Below are positions 36,206 through 45,075 of a stretch of 64,000 bases of DNA, in pieces. Every line of letters starts with the position of its first letter. The stretch's first letter is position 1. Position numbers and translations under genes: made by a program. The DNA comes from Cylicocyclus nassatus (taxonomy: Eukaryota > Nematoda > Chromadorea > Rhabditida > Strongylidae), in contig CATQJL010000316.1 in assembly GCA_958299035.1 (NCBI GenBank), forward strand, positions 91,906,443 to 91,970,442, given 5' to 3'. The notes below the pieces were generated by a model. That model did no database searches. It was not told the DNA's origin and worked only from the letters and a program-made list of their open reading frames with translations.

Positions 36206-36516
36206 CTCAGACAATCGAAGGGAACCTCCGGAGCGAAAATGGGAGGATGCCGGGCTCTGCCCAGCGGGGGTTTGCCACCCGTGCTCCGGAGCCCTGCCAT
36301 TTCACCCATTTTGGTGCTCTGGGGCTTTTCCAAATCTGCTGCACCCCTGGAGCAGAGATTTGCGAGAACCGGGGAGGGGTCACATTCGCCTTCTTGTGAC
36401 GTCACGGTGACGGAGGGGCCCCGGAGCACCAAAATGGGTGAAATGGCAGGGCTCGGGAGCAAGAAGTGGCAGATCCCCGCCATTGCCCTCCGGAGGTATC
36501 CCTTCAACTGTCTGAG
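36206..36516. mobile_element. G+C-rich foldback MITE, CTCAGACARTYGAAGGGA ends
   Basis: The left end CTCAGACAATCGAAGGGAAC pairs with the right end GTATCCCTTCAACTGTCTGAG. Inside, CCCTGCCATTTCACCCATTT pairs with AAATGGGTGAAATGGCAGGG. The G+C content is far above the neighbourhood. The centre holds GTGACGTCAC, a palindromic CRE-like octamer core. Target duplication is not clear. Confidence 0.8.
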
Positions 36517-37284
36517 TTGCTGCAGAGACGTCATCTAGATTGCAGATCGTGATACTCATTTCAGGCTGTGTAAAAGGCGATCTGCCGAAACGTTACAGGA
36601 AAAATATTGTAACAGTCTCTATCACTCAAAAACAACTCACAATATACTTTCTTTATAGTCTTTCATAGTGATATCGCACCTTTCTTTGACGTTTGCAAAT
36701 TCTTGCCAGTGCTGTAGACGTAAACAAGTCGCTGGAATGAATTGAGAGAAGAAAATCTACAGGACGCACCAGAGTACGATCTAGCTGGAGGAGAAATTTC
36801 TTCATAGGTCACATATCGAAGGTGCACGAACATACTTATAGTTAGCACCTAGTTTAGTACGCGCGAGAAAGAGAGATGCTGAAAAATTATTTCGAAACAA
36901 TACACCGTCGGTTATTGCACTGACTGTGAATTACAAACTTTTTCCCAAAACTTCCCACGGGGATTGTAGTAGATATTGGTCACCAAAATAATATCCGTTC
37001 CGCATAATAAGACCTTTCCTTTGAAGTTATATCAGAAATGTAAGATTAAAATCTGGAACCGCTGAGTCTCACTAGGGAGGTTCAATTAGTCGAAGTGGCC
37101 TTTCCAAATGAGTCCTATACCGCTTTGAAGAGCATTGAACGCTGATTCCGAAACTGATTTCACTATCTGCCAAGCGCCTCTGCATGCCAAGTCATGAGTA
37201 TTTTTGGTGCGAAAAATGAACGCATAATCTAGTTAAAATCAAATTTACGGCCTTTTCAAAATGTCGAGACTAAACTTGGGTCCG
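36517..37284. other. Intergenic, nothing recognised
   Basis: Short frames only. No splice-bounded exon or repeat was identified. Confidence 0.4.
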
Positions 37285-37655
37285 CATCGAATAGAAATTC
37301 GATCATTCGAATAAAACATTCGAATACATTCGTATTCGAAATTCGATATTCGGATTTCTTCCATTTTCGAATAATATTCGAAACTCGAATAATTGAGAAA
37401 ATGGGGTTTCGAAAAAAAATTCGAAACTCGAATAATCAAAAAACAGGGTTTCGAATAAAATTCGAAAACTCGAATAATACGAGGTTTCAAATATTATTCG
37501 AAAGCTCGAATAATTAAAAAAACGAGGTTTCGAATATTATTCAAAAACTCGAATAATCAAAAAACGGGGTTTCGAATAGATTTTATTCAAATGTCTTATT
37601 CGAATGTTTATTCGAATTCGTATTCGAATGTACTCCGTAATCAGATTATTCGACT
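37285..37655. repeat. TATTCGAA-type array with ~50-bp periodicity
   Basis: ATTCGAATA variants alternate with ACTCGAATAATCAAAAAAC plus GGGGTTTCGAATA units that recur about every 50 bp (37395-37580). It is therefore partly a tandem repeat, not only low complexity. Confidence 0.8.
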
Positions 37656-38472
37656 TTGTTGCAGAGCCAACTGCTGAGTATCAAGCTCACTTCGTCCGCG
37701 TTTTTTTTTGCAAAACTCGGTGATGCATCTTTTGCAACCCGTCATACTTTTGAACTGTATGGAGAGTCGCATTCTTCCGACTGCTTGCGACAGTAAAAAA
37801 ACCATATGTGGGTTTTAATTGATGTTTTTTCGATCAACGAGATCGTTCGCACTGCTATTGGCACAAATCACATCGCAGCAAAGAAGATATCAAATTCAAG
37901 CTCATGTTCTGAGTTCATACTGAATTGAAATGGCTGTTCTTCTTTCTTTGCATTGCTCATGCTTGCGGTACGCAAAGCACACACTAGTGAGCACTCTTGC
38001 TCGCATAAATTATTGCAAAACTGCCTATTCGTTACCTTGGAGTTTTTTGCGAATTCATGTATATTGAGTAAAGGACATCGCAGTTGTGGTGCAGGATTAG
38101 ACGGTTTAGATCGCCGTACGCGATTTGCCAGTTACGAGATGTCTTCAGATGTAATGGCAGCTTACCACAGATGTTTAGCGTGTACAACATACTAAAATGA
38201 TAAATGCCCTGCATTCTGTACTTTCAGAATAGGTTCTGGACAATGTATTGCCATACCACGTCGCCACTGAAATGCCTGCAGTAGCCCGAGGTTATAGGGG
38301 CATTCGTGCTCGCTTCGCGGAGGAAACACATGCCTTCGTCCACGACTAGCTAATACCACACAAGACGAAAGTCTCCGATGAACAGGCAATGTATCGTAGC
38401 ATTTGTGGGATTTAAGTACATATGTGGTCACCTTAGCTTCAAAAGATCGCACACCTAGCGCTAGTCACCTGC
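37656..38472. other. Intergenic, nothing recognised
   Basis: A plus frame of 80 codons at 37953-38195 has no recognisable domain. Confidence 0.4.
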
Positions 38473-38950
38473 TGATTATGGATAAAAATTTACTTTATCG
38501 ATTTTATCGATTTTTGGAAAATCTTGAACTACGAGGTTGGGAGTTGGTACAAGGGGGTAAGTGAGGGTGCTGATTATGGATAAAAATTTACTTTATCGAT
38601 TTTTGGAAAATCTTAAGCTACGAAGGTTGGGAATTGGTACAAGGGGGTAAGTGAGGGTGCTAATTATGGATAAAAATTTACTTCATCGTTTTTATCGATT
38701 TTTGGAAATTCTTGAGCTACGAGGTTGGGAATTGGTACAAGGGGGTGAGGGTGCTGATTATGGATAAGAATTTACTTTATCGATTTTATCGATTTTTGGA
38801 AAATCTTGAGCTACGAGGTCGAGAGTTGGTACAAAGGGGTAAGTGAGGGTGCTGATTAAAACCAAGATCTATTTTATTGATTTCAGCAATTTTTGGAAAA
38901 TTTTGAGCTAGGAGTTGGTATACGGGATACTAAGAGGCTGATTATGATTG
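38473..38950. repeat. ~95-bp minisatellite, five units
   Basis: Units contain GATTATGGATAAAAATTTAC, TTTATCGATTTTATCGATTT, a GAGCTACGAGGTTGGGAGTT motif and GGTACAAGGGGGTAAGTGAG. Five units run in the same orientation with decreasing similarity to the right. The ATCGATTTTATCGATTT and GAGCTACG-GGCTGGGAGTTGG blocks are the same as those inside the Helitron-like elements at 39473 and 61985. Confidence 0.88.
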
Positions 38951-38997
38951 GATCGGCTTTAGCCAGATATGTCGGCAAGTTTGAGATGTGATTGCTT

Positions 38998-39300
38998 TAG
39001 TTATTCGATAAATCATTCGAATATTAATTCGAAATTCGACTTCCAATGTTCGAATATATTCAATATTCATTCATTCGATATTTTGGATTTTCCGAATTTA
39101 TTCGAAATTCATTTATTCGATATTTTTGATTTTCCGAATTTATTCGAAATTCATTCATTCGATATTTTCGATTTTCCGAATTTATTCGATATTCGTTTAT
39201 TCGAGATTTTTTATTTTCGAATTTATTCGATATTCGTTTATTCGAAATTTTTCCTCTTCGAATTTATTCGATATTCATTCATTCGATGAAAAATTATCGA
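38998..39300. repeat. TATTCGAA-type array, tandem
   Basis: Repeats of about 38 to 44 bp with the core TTCCGAATTTATTCGAAATT and CATTCATTCGATATTTT. The regularity gives a repetitive peptide (FPNLFEIHSFDIF) in one frame, which is not a gene. Confidence 0.85.
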
Positions 39301-39472
39301 ATTACCCAAGTATAGTCGAGACGCAAACTAAAAAATGGTCCGACAGTCCTCACCCCAACTGGGCTGTGCCCCCAACAATTCCAGATGAGCTGCCTAACCG
39401 GGTGACTGGTGGTTATCCCTCCCCTTTCCTTATCTTATAAGTATATAATAGAGATTCTAGTCATAAATGTTA

Positions 39473-40526
39473 TCTTATATATAAAGCTGAATGTCTGTTT
39501 GTCTGTCTGTATGTCTGTCTGTCTGTCTGTCTGTATGTCTGTGTGTACGTATGTTCCGAATAGAAAATTCCATTTCTGAACCGATCCGGACCAAACTTGG
39601 CACACATACACTACGGGCCCCGGCGGGTGTCGTAGGCTACTTTTCGTCATCGATCGATATCGATTTTATCGATTTTTTTGCAAAGTTTGAGCTACGGGGC
39701 TGGGAGTTGGCACAGGGGGGTAATCGAGCATGGGGATTCCGAATACAATATTGGTTTTCAGGATTATCGATTACTTTTATCGATTTTATCGATTTTTTTT
39801 GCAAAGTTTGAGCTACGGGGCTGGGAGTTCGCACAGGGGGGTAATCGAGCATGGGGATTCCGAATACAATATTGGTTTTCGGGATTATCGATTACTTTTA
39901 TCGATTTTATCGATTTTTTTGCAAAGTTTGAGCTACGGGGCTGGGAGTTGGCACAGGGGGGTAAGCATGCTGATCATCCCCAAGGGGGGTGATCAGCATG
40001 CTCGATTACACCCCTGTGCCAAATTCCAGCCCCCTAGCTCAAATTTTCAAAAAATCGATAAAATCGATAAAAGTAATGGACGATCTTGAAAACTAATATT
40101 GTATTCGTAATCTGCATGCTCGATTACCCCCCTGTGCAAACTCCCAGCCCCGCAGGTCAAACTTTACAAAAAAAATCGATAAAATCGATAAAAGTAATGG
40201 ACGATCCTGAAAACTAATATTGTGTTCGTAATCAGCATGCTCGATTACCCCCCTGTGCAAAATCCCAGCCTCGCATGTCAAAATTTACAAAAAATCGATA
40301 AAATCAATAAAAGTAATCGATAATTCTAAAAACTAATATTGTATTCGGAATCCCCATGCTCACTCCCCCCCCTGTGCCAACTCCTAGCCCTGTAGGTGAA
40401 CTCTGCAAAAAAATCGATAAAAATCGGTAAAATCGACATCGATCGTGGACTGTGACGCCCGCCGGGGCCCGAAGGTATGTGTGCCAAGTTTGGTCCGGAT
40501 ACGGCGGAGCCGGGTAAGCCAGCTAG
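39473..40526 (+). mobile_element. Helitron-like non-autonomous element, copy 1
   Basis: Begins TCTTATATATAAAGCTGAATG after A and ends AAGCCAGCTAG before T, the A|TC...CTRR|T arrangement of Helitrons. A small hairpin (CGGC-GGA-GCCG) lies just before the CTAG end. A (GTCT)n microsatellite follows the 5' end. Subterminal blocks at both ends are inverted copies of each other (GACCAAACTTGGCACACATA and its complement; GGGCCCCGGCGGG). The core is three direct then several inverted units of about 100 bp with ATCGATTTTATCGATTTTTT and GCTACGGGGCTGGGAGTT. No Rep/helicase gene is present. Confidence 0.8.
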
Positions 40527-41776
40527 TGTTCATATAAAGTAAGACAATCAGGGTGAAGGATTCAAGTCAGGAGAGTGCACCTTCTGTACTTCACAAAACT
40601 TCAAATAGAGCAATGTTAAGTATGTGTCTTGGACAAAAGGTGTTCCTTGAATGGAGTGCAAGTGCATTGACATTCAAATTGCATGTGAGCAATTCTGACA
40701 AATTTTGTTCTGATTAGCCGTTCAACTTTCCAAGCCAAAGAATCATAACTCGGCGTCCAGAGGCGCTTGGAAGATAACGAAGAAGATGATATTTGCTGTC
40801 AGCTTGGCAAACAAACCTGCTTTGTAAAGTTTTTGTGGTTTGAGGTCTGACTTCACAACGTTATTAATTTGTGTGCAGAAATTGTTCCTATCCGGTATTT
40901 TCGCAACGCACATCGCAGCGCCTTTGGCGCTTTTCGGTGCATAACATTCAGTTCACGCATCAGTGTTAAACAGCGATCCCCTAGTCAGAAGTGGAAGGCT
41001 GCTTCTATGATTTTCTTTCACGAAGGTCTATATGTTTTGGTAGGAGAACAAACTGTCTCACAAAACGATTGTCATCAAGCAGTTTTAAGTTGAAGGCACT
41101 AAGAAGATTTCTAATGAAGAAAGATTTACTTCTCTCTTTTGTTCGAACAAGGTCGTAAGTCAAGGTTTACGCGAAACTATTACCGAGAACTTCGATTTTG
41201 AAAAGCATTATTGTGCGCTTGATACATTGATGGTTTTATTTCACTCATATGAGATGCCCATTCGCCCTCAACACAGTTTCAGGTATGAACGCATGCCAGA
41301 AACAAAAGACATTGTGGTATTGTCTATCAGTGTATCGAATGGACTGACAGAACACTTTAAAATGTTTTTTGCCTACGAATCAATTCATAGAAGCAAAAGC
41401 TTTGAAAAGAAAACATGCATTAGTTGATCCGAATCAAATTACTCCAGCATCATTGGAATTCTTTCCGTACAATTTACTTCACGCTACGATTTGGGGCATG
41501 GATCTTGGAAGAGCACCAATATTTTCATAACTGGATGGTCACATCGCCTTCACTGTATGCAAAGAAAACACTTGTTGGCATTTCACTGCAATCAACTGTA
41601 TGCCAACAAGCAAAAATTACGACAAGAACCATAAAAGTATGCAAAGAACCACTTAAACGGCAGGAACTGTGTGCAAAAAAGCGACTATGTGTAGCGTGCT
41701 CCGTGAGTATAAACCATGCGCGGCGGCTAATTTCGCACTGGGTTATGGGGCGCGCTTTCCGCAGCCATGTGTAGAT
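40527..41776. other. Intergenic, unresolved frames
   Basis: Three successive plus frames (40869-41093, 41227-41427, 41424-41774) lack splice signals and recognisable domains. Confidence 0.3.
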
Positions 41777-42224
41777 CTAAAGGCGGTGGGTCGGCAGAAA
41801 GAGACCCGTGGCAAAACAAGGTCACAGGGTAGAAGCCCCATAATGGAACCTATGGGCCAAAGTTCGATCTTTCTCTGCCACTTCTAACCCCCGAAATTTT
41901 AAAGCGAAAGCAGCGCTCATCTCCTGTCCTCTCCGAACCCGCCCACCCCATGGACGAGTGACTTCTGCGGTCAGAGCGCCACCCGCAATGCTATAAGCAT
42001 GGGGTCCCGCAACGACTCTGCGTCTTCGCCATGGCTTCACGTGCACTCGTCCGTCGGGTGGGCGGGGTCGGAGAGGAGAGGAGATGAGCGCTGCTTTCGC
42101 TTTGAAATTTCCGGGCTTAGAAGTGGCAGAGAAAGATCGGACTTTGGCCGATAGGTTCCATATGGGGGCTCTTACCCTGTGACCTTGTTTTGCCACGGGT
42201 CTCATTCTGCCGACCTACTGCCTT
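41777..42224. mobile_element. Foldback MITE, AAAGGCRGTRGGTCGGCAGA ends
   Basis: Left AAAGGCGGTGGGTCGGCAGA and right TCTGCCGACCTACTGCCTTT are inverted. Arms of about 180 bp pair (GAGACCCGTGGCAAAACAAG, AGATCGATC-like and CTCTGCCACTTC blocks). Its right end merges into the next element at TTTGAA, a mutated TTAA. Confidence 0.85.
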
Positions 42225-42663
42225 TGAAGGCAGCGTCCACCCAGAATTTGGCCCCCATGTTTTCGTCATTCTGGGGCCATTCCGTGGCCCTGATTACAGT
42301 TCCGAACTTCAAACACTCCAAAATTCACAAAAAACCCGATTCTTGGGGACCTGTCTTGAAGGCGCGGACGAGTTTCGAATCGCTCGTCCCCGTGGCAGGC
42401 CAGCGGGGAGGAGCTGCAATGCATGGGAGCAGTTGCAGCAGTGTGCAGCTTCTGCTCACCACCATGTCAATACATGTCGGGAGGCATCCCCGGCTGGGCG
42501 GAGTCTGATATCAGACTCCGCCCAGCCGGGGACTTCCAGGCCCCTTATCTTCATTCAGAGACAACGTTAGAAGACCGGATCAACGCAGATGCCCCTTTGG
42601 GGCCTACATTCAGGATCGACACTAATCGGAGGGGGTTAGGTTTAGCCTGGACACTGCCTTTAA
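42225..42663. mobile_element. TTAA MITE, AAGGCAGCGTCCA ends, copy 1
   Basis: The left end is AAGGCAGCGTCCACCCAGAA and the right end is GCCTGGACACTGCCTTTAA. Inner sequence includes the palindrome AGTCTGATATCAGACT within CCGGCTGGGCGG arms near 42490-42530. The TTAA at the right (42660-42663) fits a piggyBac-type target. Confidence 0.8.
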
Positions 42664-42891
42664 GTACGTGTCAAATCTTGTCTATTCAACGTACTATAAG
42701 CAAATGATTTTGGCCGCTGCTATGCGTTTAGCACAAACGGAAACTCGCTACGAACCTACAATTATATACTCGAATAATGTTTTTGTGTCTGCCCCAAACC
42801 TTTTGGGCCTGAAAGCGCGTGAAATTTTTCCATTCCGGACATCATGACTGAAGGCTACAGCCCGGGCGAAGCGTGTTACTTCGCGAAGAGT

Positions 42892-43073
42892 GTAAAGTCG
42901 ACTGCACGAAATCACCCATATCGCTGTAGGCTGAACGCACGCGAGCGTGGCTGCAACGCATGCCGTGTACTGCTGTAGTGACTCAGCACACGAATGCCAA
43001 TGCTAGCCCGCAAGAAACCTCGCGGGCGTTCAGCCTGCTATGCTTCGGGCAATTCCGTGCAGTGAACTATATA
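42892..43073. mobile_element. MITE, AAGTCGACTGCACGAA ends, copy 1
   Basis: TAAAGTCGACTGCACGAAAT at the left and ATTCCGTGCAGTGAACTATA at the right are inverted. Internal GCTGTAGGCTGAACGCACGC and GGGCGTTCAGCCTGC pair. A second, longer copy with a nested element is at 55747-56059. Confidence 0.75.
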
Positions 43074-43237
43074 GTTGCAACGGTTGTCTTTCATCACTAA
43101 ACCTATCAAACCTCGCGTACGTCTTTCCGAGCAGGGGCCTTCGTTTGGGAGTAGCCCATACCTGCCACTTCCAACCGAATGACAAGGCATGCCAACTGCT
43201 TTTACAAGCATTCTTGAATGTCATCACAGGAGAGCGC

Positions 43238-43696
43238 TTAAAGGCAGTGTCCACGCAGAAAGTCGATTTTGAGATTTTGTGCTTATCTGGACCTATTCGC
43301 TAGCTGAATCCAAAAATTAACACTGGAGAGCGCGAAAACAGCGAAAAAAGGCCCTAACGCAGAAGGGAAATCGCGGGTGGGCGGGGCTGTTCACATTGTG
43401 ACGTCACTTTCCCAGATTCAAGAGTGATCTTTTCTCTTCCGATAGTCGCCCTAACATCGCCACCAGCCAAATGCGAACGCGTGACATAAAATCAGGACCG
43501 ACAAGATCGCTCCTGAATCCGGGAGAATGACGTCGCGGAGTGAATGGCTCCGCCCACCTGCAATTTCCCTCCTGTGTTAGGGCCTTTTTTGGCGTTTTCG
43601 CGCTCTCCATTGTGGTTTATCGGATTCAGCATGGCGAATAGACCCGGGTAAGCACAAAATCTCAAAATCGACTTTTTGCTTGGACACTGCCTTTAA
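43238..43696. mobile_element. TTAA MITE, AAGGCAGTGTCCACGC ends, copy 2
   Basis: TTAAAGGCAGTGTCCACGCA and TGCTTGGACACTGCCTTTAA are the ends, with TTAA duplicated. Arms of about 160 bp pair (AAAGTCGATTTTGAGATTTT, GAGAGCGCGAAAAC, GGCCCTAACGC). It shares its right TTAA with the next element. Confidence 0.88.
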
Positions 43697-44602
43697 CACA
43701 TTACGACAAGGCCGATTTTTCGATTACTGCCATTTCGGACAGGAGCCTCTTTTGCTCTGCCAAACTTACGACCCACCCGTGGGTCGTATTGTCCGAAATG
43801 GTAGTCTTTTTGTAAGAAATTCAAAACATGTCTCTGAGAATATCCCCACAAGGGTTATCGAAGGCGCTGATTATCAAAATACGATTTGTTTCAGTTTTTG
43901 GCAGTATACGGTAAGATTACGGTAGTCACTCTGTACGAACCCAACATCACGGATTTTTGTGAAAAATTGTGTTTTTGGGGTTATTCCACATGCTGATCAC
44001 GATTATAGTGTCCACTTTGTTCACTACTTTCCCACAGTGGGACTACGGTAGCAGCACGGTAGAATTTTTTTAAAAATCAAGAAACTGATGTAAGAAGGCG
44101 GTGTTAGAACTTGAGACTATCATTTTCATAATCAGCATGCTAAAAAACCTATATATGCAAGGTTTGAGCTTCCTGGGATGAACAATGCGAAAAATCAATA
44201 AAATCGATACTTTTTGATGGGCTGACATTAGTCTCATGCTCCCCCTGTATTTCGTGTGCATGTAAACTTGAATTGTCAAAAACAGCACCGCTCTGCGAGA
44301 AATTCGAGCTAAAATCTGTGCCTTACCTCTATCTACGGTATACCTACCGTAACATTACATTACAGTATCCCGGACCCGGACCACTCCGGCTGGAGCTTCG
44401 TCAAGGTGTCCCCAATCAGGTGCCAGAATACCGTAGAATTCCATCGCATGCTGGCAAAGTTGCTTTCGAAAACTTACGACCCACCGGTGGGTCGTATTGT
44501 CCGAAATGGCAGTACACGTACGGCCCACCGGTGGGTCGTATTGTCCGAAATGGCAGTACACGTACGGCCCACCGGTGGGTCGTATTGTCGTCAATGTGTT
44601 AA
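43693..44602. mobile_element. TTAA element with palindromic tandem repeats
   Basis: TTAACACATTACGACA at the left and TGTCGTCAATGTGTTAA at the right are inverted ends flanked by TTAA. The right part holds 2.5 tandem units of about 48 bp (44468-44590), each built on the perfect 18-bp palindrome CGACCCACCGGTGGGTCG followed by TATTGTCCGAAATGGCAGTA. One diverged unit sits near the left end (43770). A relic of the ATCAGCATGC/AAATCGATA minisatellite lies at 44130-44215. Confidence 0.75.
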
Positions 44603-45075
44603 ATGGCGGGATGAGCTCAAATTCTTGTGTGTGCAATATGTTTCGTTGCTCGCGTGCATCAGCGTCGCGGTCAGGCATGGTGATTGCGAACTGATGCAGT
44701 TTGCAATATACGCACTGGACTTTTACGGATTTGATTTGCACCTTCGCTAGTATGGAGTGTTCCCATTGCATTTTCCTTATATTCTGTTTTTGTGCATGAT
44801 AGCATACTCACATTGGTCACATCTATAGTGGATCTTTTTTACAGGACGTATTCGACTGGTACATTATTGCAGCAATTGCTGCTTTACTGCGACAGGTGTG
44901 TTGAGTTTTGTCAATATGTATTCAGTTATCTTTCTTGGATTTGTTATTTAACTTCGTTCCTATTAAAGGTTTTGTTCTGTTTTTATTTTTGTTGCAGTGT
45001 TTTTGAGCACTTTGAAAAGATGCCAATTAAATCTCCTTGCCATTTGGAGGTTTTGCTCAACAGCTACTTTTAGTG
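44603..45075 (+). promoter_or_regulatory. wdfy-2 5' flank with short upstream ORF
   Basis: TTTGTTGCAG at 44988-44997 is a strong acceptor, probably for leader trans-splicing or a 5' exon. The following 78 nt contain ATG CCA ATT, a 17-codon upstream frame (MPIKSPCHLEVLLNSYF) whose TAG (45071-45073) stops two bases before the wdfy-2 ATG. Another open stretch (44600-44750) of unknown nature lies upstream. Confidence 0.5.

Noticed and set aside
38473..38950. A CRISPR-like array
   Set aside because: Units are whole ~95-bp tandem copies with no unique spacers, and the window is eukaryotic.
38969..39440. Repetitive Phe/Ile/Asp-rich frames (FPNLFEIHSFDIF type)
   Set aside because: They are translations of the TATTCGAA tandem array.
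39491..40281. Several 60-120 codon frames with repeated QSLSYGAGSWHRGVIEHGDS-type peptides
   Set aside because: They are translations of the direct and inverted repeats inside the Helitron-like element.
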